A stretch of 64,000 nt of DNA, from contig JBNKOE010000011.1 of NCBI GenBank assembly GCA_050294475.1, forward strand, positions 1-64,000, given 5' to 3'. How positions within the stretch are numbered: the first letter of the stretch is position 1; each line of letters begins with the position of its first letter. Positions 1-8,914 of the stretch are shown piece by piece. A program made the translations under genes and the position numbers. Origin of the DNA: Thalassobellus sp050294475. Its GTDB lineage: Bacteria > Bacteroidota > Bacteroidia > Flavobacteriales > Flavobacteriaceae. The notes beneath the pieces are model-generated. The model did no database searches. It was not told the DNA's origin and saw only the letters and a program-made list of their open reading frames with translations.

Positions 1-568
1 TCACACGTACTTTATGATCTCTTCCGAAAAAGTACCCAAAGCTACGAGCAATACTTTCTAAATATGCTTTGTTATCAGCCATATCGTTATAATCTGGGAA
101 TACACGTTGTGCTGCCATATAAGTTAACGCAACAATACTTCCCCACTCGTTCATAGCTTGTTTATTGTATAAAACATTCATTACTTTATGGAAAGATACC
201 GCAGAAACATCCCATCCTTTTGTAGTAAAATCGTAATTAGAATCTGTATAGTGTTTTCCTTTACGTACGTTTACTGACATTCCGATTGAATGTAAAACGA
301 AATCAATTTTACCTCCTAAAATTTCCATAGACTTTTCAACTAAATTGTTTAAATCGTCCATAGAAGTAGCGTCAGCAGGAATAATTTCTGAACCGGTTTT
401 TGCTGCTAAATCTTTGATTCCTCCCATACGCATTGCAATTGGCGCGTTGGTTAAAACAAATTCTGCTCCTTCTTCGTGAGCACGTTCAGCAACTTTCCAT
501 GCAATAGAATTTTCATCTAATGCTCCAAAAATAATTCCTTTTTTTCCTTTTAATAAATTATATGACAT
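1..568 (-). CDS. fabI: Enoyl-ACP reductase (NADH), FabI type, C-terminus cut by window edge
   Basis: It catalyses the last reduction of fatty-acid elongation (enoyl-ACP to acyl-ACP) in the cytoplasm. The reverse strand reads 189 codons from the ATG at 566-568 without a stop to the left edge; the family is usually about 270 residues, so roughly 80 are missing. The N-terminus has the FabI-type nucleotide fold (FGALDENSIAW, residues 14-24), LHSIGMS at 92-98, and the catalytic Tyr-x6-Lys as Tyr160 and Lys167 in YNDMADNK, which separates FabI from ordinary short-chain dehydrogenases. It is a single gene with its own promoter-like box upstream. The identification is firm; only the C-terminal substrate loop cannot be checked. 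Confidence 0.95.
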   Translation of the reverse strand, partial: MSYNLLKGKKGIIFGALDENSIAWKVAERAHEEGAEFVLTNAPIAMRMGGIKDLAAKTGSEIIPADATSMDDLNNLVEKSMEILGGKIDFVLHSIGMSVNVRKGKHYTDSNYDFTTKGWDVSAVSFHKVMNVLYNKQAMNEWGSIVALTYMAAQRVFPDYNDMADNKAYLESIARSFGYFFGRDHKVRV

Positions 569-628
569 ATTGGTTATTTTATATCTTTCTTGGTTGATTA
601 ATTAAAAACTTACCTCTAATATTACGGG

Positions 629-636
629 CAAAAGTA
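629..636 (-). promoter_or_regulatory. Candidate -7 element of the fabI promoter
   Basis: On the reverse strand this reads TACTTTTG, a match to the Bacteroidota -7 consensus TAnnTTTG, about 60 bases before the fabI start. No convincing TTTG -33 partner is seen at the expected 19-21 base distance. Confidence 0.4.
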
Positions 637-675
637 CTAAACTTTTAACTTATAATTTTTAACTTTTGTTTTTTT

Positions 676-2328
676 TCAATTTAGTAGTTCTTTAGCATGT
701 GCAATAGCTGATGAGGAGGCATCTAAACCTCCTAACATTTGAGCAATTTCTACAATACGCTCATCATGATTTAATTTTACTAAATTCGTTTGTGTTACCT
801 CATTAACATCTTCCTTATAAACTTTAAAATGCGAATGTCCTTTGGCTGCAATTTGTGGTAAATGCGTAATAGAAAATACTTGCATGGTTTTACTCATTTG
901 CAACATAATATCGCCCATTTTATTTGAAATCTCACCAGAAACACCTGTATCAATCTCATCAAACATAATGGTTGGCAATTGTATATAATTAGAAAGCATC
1001 GATTTGATAGCTAACATAATTCTTGATAACTCGCCTCCTGAAGCTGCTTTTTTAAGCTCGTTAAATTGTCCGCCCTTATTAGCTGAAAACAAAAAGGATA
1101 AATCATCTTTTCCATTAACTAAAAAATGATTGCCTAAAGCAACATCTATTTTAAACTGTGCATTTGGCATTCCTAAACTAGCTAAAACAGTTTCTAATTG
1201 TTCTTTTAACTGAGGAATGACATCTAATCGGTTTTTATGAATGGTTTTAGCAATAGTATTTAAAACCTTTTCTTTACTTTTTATTTCTTCCTCTTTCTTA
1301 ATAATTATAACATCTAAATTCTCTGTAACAGATACTTTTTCATTTAAAGCTTCTCTAATAGAAATTAATTCTGAAACATTTTCTGCTACATGCTTTTGCA
1401 TTAAATTATGAAGTACTTTCAGTTTTCCGTCTACAACTTCTAGCCTAATAGGATCGGCATCTAAAGTGTCTTGCAATGCATCAACTTCTGTAAATACATC
1501 ATCTATTTCAATAAGACTGCTATTTACTCTATTAAACAAATCGTCATACTTATTAGAAAATCCTGAAAGCTTTTGAAAAACATTTTTTAATGATGTTAAA
1601 CTTGATAAAACACCTATTTGCTCTTCACTAAGCAATTGGTATGCTTCAGCTAATTTTTCCTTTATACTCTCAATATTGTTTAAGGTTTCGTATTCTTCTT
1701 CAAGTGTTTCTAATTCACCATCAACCAAATTGGCTTCAACTAATTCATTTAATAAAAACGAATTATAATCGTGCTCTTTTATTGCTTCCGCCTGAAATTC
1801 TAAAAGTGTTTTTAATTCTTTTTGAAGCTTTTTATAAATTCTTAATTCTGCACTATAATTTTCTAAAACTGAATCATTATCTGCTAAAGCATCAATAATT
1901 TGAAATTGAAAGTCGTTACTTGTAAGTTGTAAGGTTTGATGTTGCGAATGAATATCTATAAGTCGCTCGCCTAACAATTGCAAACTATTTAAATTAACAG
2001 GTGTATCGTTTATAAATGCTCTAGACTTACCTGAAGGTAAAATTTCTCTACGAATAATAGTTTGGGCTTCATAATCTAAATCTTCTGCCTCAAAAAGTGA
2101 TTTTAAATTATAATTAGATATTTTAAACACAGCTTCAATAACACATTTTTGTGTGGTATCTTTTAAGCTACTTAAGTCGGCTCGTTTTCCTAAAATTAAA
2201 GATAATCCTCCCAGAAGAATAGATTTTCCTGCTCCAGTTTCTCCTGTAATAATTGAAAATCCTTCGTTAAAATTAACTTGAAGATGATCGATTAGCGCGT
2301 AATTCTTTATAGAAAGTGATGTTAGCAA
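676..2328 (-). CDS. recN: DNA repair protein RecN
   Basis: RecN is an SMC-like ATPase that acts at double-strand breaks. The 550-residue product has the Walker A GETGAGKS at about residues 29-36, a long coiled-coil middle (about 150-370), and the ABC signature SGGELSR and Walker B IMFDEIDTG near residues 430-465, the normal order for this family. The start is a TTG: MLTSLSIKNYALIDHL matches the conserved RecN N-terminus, and no ATG lies nearby. It is the last gene of the leftward bamD-rpoZ-coaBC-DUF4835-recN group, 63 bases after the DUF4835 stop. Assignment is firm. Confidence 0.96.
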   Translation of the reverse strand: MLTSLSIKNYALIDHLQVNFNEGFSIITGETGAGKSILLGGLSLILGKRADLSSLKDTTQKCVIEAVFKISNYNLKSLFEAEDLDYEAQTIIRREILPSGKSRAFINDTPVNLNSLQLLGERLIDIHSQHQTLQLTSNDFQFQIIDALADNDSVLENYSAELRIYKKLQKELKTLLEFQAEAIKEHDYNSFLLNELVEANLVDGELETLEEEYETLNNIESIKEKLAEAYQLLSEEQIGVLSSLTSLKNVFQKLSGFSNKYDDLFNRVNSSLIEIDDVFTEVDALQDTLDADPIRLEVVDGKLKVLHNLMQKHVAENVSELISIREALNEKVSVTENLDVIIIKKEEEIKSKEKVLNTIAKTIHKNRLDVIPQLKEQLETVLASLGMPNAQFKIDVALGNHFLVNGKDDLSFLFSANKGGQFNELKKAASGGELSRIMLAIKSMLSNYIQLPTIMFDEIDTGVSGEISNKMGDIMLQMSKTMQVFSITHLPQIAAKGHSHFKVYKEDVNEVTQTNLVKLNHDERIVEIAQMLGGLDASSSAIAHAKELLN

Positions 2329-2391
2329 AACCTTTTATGTTATTTAAATTATGAAAATAAATATAGTGAAAGTGTTTTAAATATGTTGAAT

Positions 2392-3282
2392 TTAAAACGC
2401 AATGTTTTGCCATTTACTATTATGCATTGGCGCTACTTTTTGAAGAGTTTCTTTTAAACTTGCAATATTAACTTTTGGTCCATCGCTAAAAATTTGTTCA
2501 ATTTCATCTGCTTTAGCATCAAAAAAGGTACGTAACAAAAATGAATTAGGCCTTCTACTATTCATTGCTTGAAACTTTTTAATAGATGCTGCTATTTGCT
2601 CTTTTCCTTGTTTAATATTATCACTCATAACATCTAGACCTTCTCTATGGTATGAGTAAATAACATCTCTATACTCTTTAAATGTTGGCGATAAAATATT
2701 ATCTATTAAAGCAAATCTGCTTTGTAAACCATCTTCTACTTTCCATCCAGAAAAGTTTCCTTGTTGCGAATAGTTTGTAATTATTTGAGCTTGTTTATAA
2801 TACTCATTACCACCTTTAGGAGAAAAAGAATCGGCGTCTAATCCTAAAATCATATAAATATGAAACGATAAAACAGATATTAGGTTAGATTCGAACTGAT
2901 TTGGATTGAAAATTAAATTTTGAAATTCTAAATATTTAAAATTAAAATCTTTATCATTAAAATTATAAACAGGTGTTGTAAAAGACGAGCCATATACTGG
3001 TCGTGAGGACTGTACTTGCAAAGATGCTTGAAACGATTCGCCACTATAACTTGCCACATTTATAACCATACTACAATCTATACGCTCTTGTGCAGTAAAG
3101 GTTTTGTTAGTCCATTTAGTGTTTTTAACAAATTCGTTTAGTTGCTTTTCTAAAGTTTTGAAAATAGGGAAGTTTTCATTTCCTGTTTGTTGTGCATTTA
3201 CAACAACTGTACAATTTAATTCTTGCGAAATACCTGAAACACCAAAACAAAACAATAAAATAACTAAAATATTACGCATCAA
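2392..3282 (-). CDS. DUF4835 secreted protein, PorD-like (type IX secretion associated)
   Basis: A 296-residue exported protein with a signal peptide (hydrophobic residues 4-18, cut likely near ISQE). It is strongly similar in character to the DUF4835 family of Bacteroidota, which some annotations call PorD and link to type IX secretion. No enzymatic motif is visible. It overlaps the end of coaBC by 11 bases and precedes recN, an arrangement I recognise from other Flavobacteriia. The family call is fairly secure from the whole-length pattern (the N-terminal QELNCTVVVNAQQ segment and a conserved middle). The PorD role is known only by family naming and is not shown by this sequence. Confidence 0.8.
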   Translation of the reverse strand: MMRNILVILLFCFGVSGISQELNCTVVVNAQQTGNENFPIFKTLEKQLNEFVKNTKWTNKTFTAQERIDCSMVINVASYSGESFQASLQVQSSRPVYGSSFTTPVYNFNDKDFNFKYLEFQNLIFNPNQFESNLISVLSFHIYMILGLDADSFSPKGGNEYYKQAQIITNYSQQGNFSGWKVEDGLQSRFALIDNILSPTFKEYRDVIYSYHREGLDVMSDNIKQGKEQIAASIKKFQAMNSRRPNSFLLRTFFDAKADEIEQIFSDGPKVNIASLKETLQKVAPMHNSKWQNIAF

Positions 3283-4483
3283 TTTCTTTTATAATTTTAT
3301 TTAATAAATCGGTTGCAACTTCTGTTTTCGACTTCAACTCAAACTGAGTTACTATGTCTTTATCATCAATAAAAGTTACCTTATTAGTATCTCCTTTAAA
3401 TCCAGCACCTTTATCGTTTAACGAATTTAAAACAATTAAATTTAAATTCTTTCTTTTTAATTTGTCTTTTGCATTTTCAAGCTCGTTATTAGTTTCTAAT
3501 GCAAACCCAACTAAATATTGTTGCTTTTTTATTTCGCCTAAAGAAGCTAGAATATCTTTTGTTTTTTCTAACTGTATTATTAACGTGGAATCGTTCTTCT
3601 TTATTTTCTGAGAAGCAACTTCTCTAGGTTTATAATCAGCCACAGCTGCAGAAAGTATCGCAACATCAACATCACTAAAATATTCATGAACGGCATTATA
3701 CATGCTTTCGGCATTTATAACTGGTATTATATTAATAAAACTATGTGTTACTTTTTGGCTTGTTGGCCCTGTTATTAAAATAACCTCAGCTCCTAAATTT
3801 GCTGAAGCCTTAGCAATTTCAAACCCCATTTTACCACTAGAATGATTTCCTATAAAGCGAACAGGGTCTATAGCTTCGTATGTAGGTCCTGCAGTAATAA
3901 GTATCTTTTTTCCTCGTAATGGAAGTTTATTTAAAATATCGTTCTCAATAAAAGTTACAATATCTTCTGGCTCTGCCATTCTGCCCTCTCCTACTAATCC
4001 ACTTGCTAATTCACCACTTGTTGCAGGAATCATAATATTTCCGAACGATTTTAACTTTTCAAAAGACGCTAAAGTAGATGGATGTTTATACATATCTAAA
4101 TCCATAGTAGGTGCAAAATATACTGGACATTTTGCTGATAAATATGTTGCTAACAACAAATTATCGCAAACGCCATTTGCCATTTTAGACATGGTATTAG
4201 CCGTAGCTGGTGCAACAACAAATAAATCTGCCCAAAGCCCTAAATCTACATGACTATTCCATACGGCTTCGTCATCATCTTCATTTACAAAAGAAGAGTA
4301 TACAGGATTTTTTGATAGTGTTGATAAGGTTAAAGGTGTTACAAATTCTTTAGAAGAAGGTGTCATAACGACTTTTACGTTAGCACCCGATTTAACAAAT
4401 AACCTTACTAATGAAGCAGTTTTATAAGCGGCAATACCAGCAGTGATACCTAGTAATATATTTTTGCCGCTTAGTATTGACAT
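3272..4483 (-). CDS. coaBC: Bifunctional phosphopantothenoylcysteine decarboxylase / phosphopantothenate-cysteine ligase
   Basis: It makes 4'-phosphopantetheine on the way to coenzyme A. The 403-residue protein has the flavin-dependent CoaC half first (about 1-180: GITAGIAAYK, the SHVDLG active-site histidine segment, APATANTMSKMANG, GEGRMAEPEDI) and the CoaB ligase half after (about 187-400: ITAGPTYEAIDPVRFIGN, SSGKMG, AAVADYKP). Residue FAPTMDLDMY stands where many CoaC proteins have PAMN. Ten bases separate it from rpoZ and it overlaps the next gene, which points to one transcript. Firm call. Confidence 0.95.
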   Translation of the reverse strand: MSILSGKNILLGITAGIAAYKTASLVRLFVKSGANVKVVMTPSSKEFVTPLTLSTLSKNPVYSSFVNEDDDEAVWNSHVDLGLWADLFVVAPATANTMSKMANGVCDNLLLATYLSAKCPVYFAPTMDLDMYKHPSTLASFEKLKSFGNIMIPATSGELASGLVGEGRMAEPEDIVTFIENDILNKLPLRGKKILITAGPTYEAIDPVRFIGNHSSGKMGFEIAKASANLGAEVILITGPTSQKVTHSFINIIPVINAESMYNAVHEYFSDVDVAILSAAVADYKPREVASQKIKKNDSTLIIQLEKTKDILASLGEIKKQQYLVGFALETNNELENAKDKLKRKNLNLIVLNSLNDKGAGFKGDTNKVTFIDDKDIVTQFELKSKTEVATDLLNKIIKEIDA

Positions 4484-4492
4484 TTTTAAAAA

Positions 4493-4822
4493 TTAATCTT
4501 GAGTTTCTTCCTCAGTATTTCTAAAATAAATTTTATCTGTTAACCATTCTTGAACAGCTAAAGCATGAGGCTTTGGTAACTTTTCGTAAAATTTAGATAC
4601 CTCAATTTGCTCTTTGTTTTCAAAGATTTCTTCAAGACTATCATTGTAAGTAGCAAACTCTTCTAACTTATCAATAAGTTCTTTTTTAATCTCTGTGTTA
4701 ATTTGTTCTGCACGTCTAGATATAATTGAAATTGACTCATAAATATTCTGAGTTGGCTCATCAATTTGATTTCTATCGTATGTTACAGTATTAACTGGAG
4801 CATTGGTTTTCTTTAAATCCAT
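4493..4822 (-). CDS. rpoZ: DNA-directed RNA polymerase omega subunit (Bacteroidota type)
   Basis: A 109-residue protein that fits the divergent Bacteroidota omega subunit, which assists RNA polymerase assembly. The segment NIYESISIISRRAEQIN (about residues 27-43) corresponds to the conserved omega helix that holds beta-prime. The C-terminal part (PKPHALAVQEWL) is typical of this lineage. It lies between bamD and coaBC with gaps of 12 and 9 bases; omega next to coaBC is also a common order in other bacteria, which supports the call. Confidence 0.9.
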   Translation of the reverse strand: MDLKKTNAPVNTVTYDRNQIDEPTQNIYESISIISRRAEQINTEIKKELIDKLEEFATYNDSLEEIFENKEQIEVSKFYEKLPKPHALAVQEWLTDKIYFRNTEEETQD

Positions 4823-4834
4823 TATTATTGTTAT

Positions 4835-5662
4835 TTAACTTTTAGCACTGTATTTTTTTAATTCCTCTTGTAATATTACTGCCATTTCCTCTACTTCTTC
4901 AATGTGTGTAGAGTTTGCGTAAGTTTTTTTAAATGCTTCATAATACTCCTTGGCTTCATTTAAACGATTAAGCTTTAAAGGAATAATTCCATTTGGCGTC
5001 AATTTATTTTCTCTACTATTAATAGCAAGTTTAAATGCTGAATCAAGTTTAAGAAATGAAGCCTCTTCTCGTAATGAAGAACCAGGAAAATCAAAAGCAA
5101 AATTATTAAATGATTTTACTGAAGCAGGATAATCTGATATTCTATTGTATTGCTTCGCTATTTCAAAAGCCTTTTTTTCTAACTTAAAGTCAAGTTCTTT
5201 TACTAATTTATTTGCTTCTGCAATGTATTGAGACTCTGGAAATAAATTGATAAACGTTTGAAGCTTTTCTATAGCTTCTTTAGTTTCTGTTTGATCCTTA
5301 CTATAAACAGGAGATAGCATGTAATAGCTTTTTGCGCTAAAAAAAGAAGCCTCTTCTAATTTTTCGCTTTTCGGATAACTAGAAGCAAAGCGTTCAAATT
5401 GATAACCTGCAACATAGTAATCTTTCATTTGATAAAATGAATTAGAATACAAGTACATTAATTTTTCGGCTTGTGGTTTCCCTCTATAATTAGGCACAAT
5501 TAAAGCAAAAAGCTTATTTGCCTTTGCAAATTCACCTTCGTTATATAATTCTTCCCCCATTTTAAACTTTGTTGCTACATCTTCAGACTTTAATGCCTTT
5601 TGATATTCGCTACATGAACTTAAAACAGTAAATATTATTAATATGTAAAATAAATTTTTCAT
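4835..5662 (-). CDS. bamD: Outer membrane assembly lipoprotein BamD
   Basis: BamD is the lipoprotein partner of BamA that folds beta-barrel proteins into the outer membrane. The 275-residue product has a lipoprotein signal with the lipobox LSSC (Cys17), followed by helical TPR-like repeats (for example GEELYNEGEFAKANKLF, YQFERFASSYPKSEKLEEA, LQTFINLFPESQYIAEA). The length is a little above that of proteobacterial BamD. It is the first gene of the leftward operon that continues to recN and has a promoter-like box just upstream. Firm call. Confidence 0.93.
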   Translation of the reverse strand: MKNLFYILIIFTVLSSCSEYQKALKSEDVATKFKMGEELYNEGEFAKANKLFALIVPNYRGKPQAEKLMYLYSNSFYQMKDYYVAGYQFERFASSYPKSEKLEEASFFSAKSYYMLSPVYSKDQTETKEAIEKLQTFINLFPESQYIAEANKLVKELDFKLEKKAFEIAKQYNRISDYPASVKSFNNFAFDFPGSSLREEASFLKLDSAFKLAINSRENKLTPNGIIPLKLNRLNEAKEYYEAFKKTYANSTHIEEVEEMAVILQEELKKYSAKS

Positions 5663-5679
5663 AAATGTAAAACAGTGTG

Positions 5680-5687
5680 CAAAATTA
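5680..5687 (-). promoter_or_regulatory. Candidate -7 element before bamD operon
   Basis: The reverse strand reads TAATTTTG, an exact TAnnTTTG match 18 bases before the bamD start. No clear TTTG lies at -33. The same octamer occurs before the lysozyme-like gene (20691-20698) and, on the forward strand, before the LEA2 gene (14034-14041). Confidence 0.45.
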
Positions 5688-5769
5688 AGTTATTAATATG
5701 GATTTTAAAAATATATTTTAATGCTAAAATACTTGTTGTATTATACTAATTCTAAGGATTAAGTAATAT

Positions 5770-6693
5770 TTAACTTTTAAAAGATTCTACAGCTTCAAAA
5801 AGCTTATAATCTAAAACCATTTTACCTTCACTATTGTAGTAATAAGCCTTTTTAAATTTAAAATCTAATAATGTATCACTCAAAACATAGGAATGCATTT
5901 GATGCACTTCTTGATTAAAGGACTCATCATAATAACTTATCATTATTATAAATTCACCATGCATTTTAATTATTTCTTCATTAGAAAAATTAAATAACGG
6001 ACTTTTATCATCTAATTCATGAACAATTGTCCATGTTGTTGGCAAGTAACTTATAGTGCTTCTTTCTAGCTTGAGTATATAAAAATCGTTTTCATAATTA
6101 CCCAAGCTATTTTTTGTAGTAAGAGATAAGGTTACCGTTATTTTAGGGCGAATCATGGTTGTTTTTCTGTTATTAACAAGCCTAAACATAAGTGCTCTAG
6201 ACTCATTAAAGTCTCTCAAAACAATATGTTTACTAAATCTAACAGCAGCTTTAGGTTTTGAAAAACGACCATAAATTAACCCTGTTGCAAATGCAAATAA
6301 CATTAAACCTAAAAAAGCCTCAATTGAAGACACAATACCACTTGCAATTCCACTAGGAAACATTGCTCCGTATCCTAGGGTAGTAAACGTTTGCATTGAA
6401 AAGAAAAAAGCATTTAAAAAATCGTGTGCAACACTACCTGTTGAAGAAATAATTTCTTCTATACCAATAACTAGATATATAATTGCAAAAACCGAATTAA
6501 TTAAAAATCCTAAAGCAAATGTTAACACAAAAAAATGAAGCCAAGATATATTTACTAAATAATGATAAGCTTCAGAAAACCTAAGTGGTTTATTAACATA
6601 ATGTATATTAAAAGCTCCATCCGAATTCATCATACGCTTTGCGTTTAGCGATGATGCATTTCCTAAACCTGGATCTTTTATTTTTTTTGCCAA
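5770..6693 (-). CDS. Inward-rectifier-type potassium channel (KirBac-like)
   Basis: A 307-residue membrane channel for K+. It has an outer helix (about residues 51-77), a pore loop with the selectivity filter TTLGYG (TxGYG type), and an inner helix (GIVSSIEAFLGLMLFAFATGLIYG). A C-terminal cytoplasmic immunoglobulin-like domain of about 160 residues begins at RFSKPKAAVRFS, the Kir hallmark. The start is a TTG (MAKKIKDPGLG), one base after the dapA stop, so translation is probably coupled. Kir-family identity is firm. Gating ligand and physiological role are unknown, and the link with lysine biosynthesis is only positional. Confidence 0.9.
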   Translation of the reverse strand: MAKKIKDPGLGNASSLNAKRMMNSDGAFNIHYVNKPLRFSEAYHYLVNISWLHFFVLTFALGFLINSVFAIIYLVIGIEEIISSTGSVAHDFLNAFFFSMQTFTTLGYGAMFPSGIASGIVSSIEAFLGLMLFAFATGLIYGRFSKPKAAVRFSKHIVLRDFNESRALMFRLVNNRKTTMIRPKITVTLSLTTKNSLGNYENDFYILKLERSTISYLPTTWTIVHELDDKSPLFNFSNEEIIKMHGEFIIMISYYDESFNQEVHQMHSYVLSDTLLDFKFKKAYYYNSEGKMVLDYKLFEAVESFKS

Positions 6694-6694
6694 A

Positions 6695-7573
6695 TTAAAA
6701 CGCTTTTACAAAATCTTGTATCTTTTTCTTTAATTGATTTGATGCTGGTACTAAAGGCAATCTAACTGTGTCTTGACATAAATCTAAAGCCTCAAATACA
6801 GCTTTAATTCCTGCAGGATTATTTTCTTCAAAAATATAATCAATAACATCAACTAGTCTGTAATGAATTTTATAAGCTTCTTTTGCATCTCCATTCAATC
6901 CTAAACGAATCATACTTGAAAACTCTTTTGGAAACGCTTGTCCAATAACCGATATAACTCCAGCACCTCCAGCTAAAACAATTCCTAAAGCTAAATCATC
7001 ATCTCCTGAAATTACAAGAAAATCTTCTGGTTTATTTTTTATTAATTGTAAATAATTATAAACATTGTTACCAGCCTCTTTTACAGCAACAATGTTTTCA
7101 AAATCATTTGCCAATCTTAAAGTTGTTTCTGTGTCCATACCTTTTGAAGTACGTCCTGGAACATTATATAAAATAACATCTATTGGTGATGCTTCTGAAA
7201 TAGCTTTAAAATGCTGATAAATTCCTTCTTGAGTAGGTTTACTATAATATGGTGAAACCGATAAAATAGCATCTATATTACTTAAATCTGTAGTTTTTAT
7301 TTCTTCTATAACAGCCATGGTATTATTTCCTCCAATTCCAAGAACCATTGGTAATCTACCATTATTAGTTTTAGAAATGGTTGCAATAACCTCCTTTTTT
7401 TCTTGTTTTGTTATAGTAACACTTTCTCCTGTTGTACCGCAAATTACAAGATAATCGGTACCATTATCAATATTATAATTAACAATATTTGCCAATGCCT
7501 CATGATCTACACTCAAATCTGATTTAAAAGGTGTAACCAATGCAACTCCAGTTCCTAAAAACTTACTATTCAT
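6695..7573 (-). CDS. dapA: 4-hydroxy-tetrahydrodipicolinate synthase
   Basis: It condenses pyruvate and aspartate semialdehyde, the first committed step to diaminopimelate and lysine. The 292-residue TIM-barrel protein shows CGTTGES (45-51, pyruvate binding), the catalytic Tyr136 in ILYNVPGRT, and the Schiff-base Lys165 in VAVKEAGN. Full length for the family. It overlaps the upstream DUF6913 gene by 8 bases and is followed at once by the Kir channel gene. Its pathway partner dapF is at 23.2 kb. Firm call. Confidence 0.97.
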   Translation of the reverse strand: MNSKFLGTGVALVTPFKSDLSVDHEALANIVNYNIDNGTDYLVICGTTGESVTITKQEKKEVIATISKTNNGRLPMVLGIGGNNTMAVIEEIKTTDLSNIDAILSVSPYYSKPTQEGIYQHFKAISEASPIDVILYNVPGRTSKGMDTETTLRLANDFENIVAVKEAGNNVYNYLQLIKNKPEDFLVISGDDDLALGIVLAGGAGVISVIGQAFPKEFSSMIRLGLNGDAKEAYKIHYRLVDVIDYIFEENNPAGIKAVFEALDLCQDTVRLPLVPASNQLKKKIQDFVKAF

Positions 7574-8093
7574 TTTTAATTTTATTTAATATAGTTAAGT
7601 ATTTAAAAAGTTCACTTTTAAATACCTTAAATTCTTTTAATCTTGTTTTAATAATTAAATCGTTTAAACGCTCGTCTGTTTGCAAAACACCAATTTTAAA
7701 TTTTGCATTCGACATGGCAGTAAGCAACTTCAATTCTAAAACATCTTCTTCATAAAAACTAATTAAAGCATCAAATTTTACATCTAAAAAAGATTGTAAC
7801 TCAACATTTTTAACAACGCCTTTCCATCCAAAATCCTTAGAGGTAAAACATGCATCCCATGTATTTAAATCATTTGTTTCATTTGACGTGTAAGCTATAA
7901 TTTTAAGATTATTTGGTCTAATTTTTAAATAATTAGCTAAATCTCTAAGCCTTTCAAAATCATCAGATTCATCAATATTTAAGATAATACCTAAACTATC
8001 AATCTTATTATCTGTAACATTTACTTGTCTTTTAGATAACAATTTGTTTAAATACTTTTTATTAGATTTTTCCTTAAAACCTTTAAAAATCAT
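7566..8093 (-). CDS. DUF6913 family protein, function unknown
   Basis: A 175-residue soluble protein with no signal peptide or membrane segment. I recognise it as the small DUF6913-type protein that precedes dapA in Flavobacteriia; no catalytic motif is visible. The N-terminus is basic (KGFKEKSNKKYLNKLLSKRQ) and the rest looks like an alpha/beta fold. Its stop overlaps the dapA start by 8 bases, so the two are probably co-translated. No function can be given. Confidence 0.75.
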   Translation of the reverse strand: MIFKGFKEKSNKKYLNKLLSKRQVNVTDNKIDSLGIILNIDESDDFERLRDLANYLKIRPNNLKIIAYTSNETNDLNTWDACFTSKDFGWKGVVKNVELQSFLDVKFDALISFYEEDVLELKLLTAMSNAKFKIGVLQTDERLNDLIIKTRLKEFKVFKSELFKYLTILNKIKNE

Positions 8094-8151
8094 TTATCTT
8101 TATACTTTGCGTAAAGGTAACAAAAGTACTTTCAAATTATCAGTTTAAAGC

Positions 8152-8913
8152 ATGAGGTTTACACATTTATTTTTTTTGTTAAATATTTTATTTTTTTCTA
8201 ACTGCAAAGAAGACACTTATCACTTAAAAAAAATAGAAGCAGAACAAATATCTATATCAGACTCTTTAATTATGAATTCTGAAATTGAAGATTTTATTAA
8301 ACCTTACAGAAATCATCTTCAAAAAAGAATAGACAGTGTTTTAGCATATTCAAAAGAAGAATATTCAAAAACTGACAACAAATTCAATACAGCAATTGGT
8401 AATTTTATAGCCGATGCGGTTTTTGAAGAAGCCAATCCTGTATTTAAAATAAGAACGGGGCATAACATTGACATGGTTATGTTAAACTATGGTAGTATAC
8501 GCGCATCTATTCCTAAAGGAAACATAACAATTAAAACCGCTTATCGAGTAATGCCTTTTGAAAATAGCATTGTAATAGTTGCTATGAAGGGCTATCAAAT
8601 TAAAAATCTTGTTTCTTACTTAGTTAAATCTAAGGAAGCACACCCAATATCTAAACTTAAATTATCTATTGATAAAGATTTTAATTTAATCGATTATAAG
8701 ATAAACGAACATATAGTTGAAGAAGATAAAATATATTATGTTGCAACTAACGATTATTTATATAACGGTGGTGATAGCATGACTTTTTTTAAACCAAACG
8801 ATAGTTTATATATTTTAAACTATAAAATTAGAAATGCTTTGATTGATAATTTTATAAAGATAGACACCTTAAAAACGGTTAGAGATGATAGATTTATTCA
8901 AATAATAAATTAA
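8152..8913 (+). CDS. 5'-nucleotidase C-terminal domain lipoprotein
   Basis: A 253-residue lipoprotein (signal peptide with Cys18 in FFSNC) corresponding to the C-terminal, nucleotide-binding domain of UshA-type 5'-nucleotidases. Typical segments are GNFIADAVF, LNYGSIRASIPKGNI, VMPFENSIV and YYVATNDYLYNGGD. The catalytic metallophosphatase domain is absent here and is encoded by the next gene one base downstream. The two products probably form a two-piece exported nucleotidase. Substrate is not determinable from the sequence. Confidence 0.88.
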   Translation: MRFTHLFFLLNILFFSNCKEDTYHLKKIEAEQISISDSLIMNSEIEDFIKPYRNHLQKRIDSVLAYSKEEYSKTDNKFNTAIGNFIADAVFEEANPVFKIRTGHNIDMVMLNYGSIRASIPKGNITIKTAYRVMPFENSIVIVAMKGYQIKNLVSYLVKSKEAHPISKLKLSIDKDFNLIDYKINEHIVEEDKIYYVATNDYLYNGGDSMTFFKPNDSLYILNYKIRNALIDNFIKIDTLKTVRDDRFIQIIN

Positions 8914-8914
8914 A

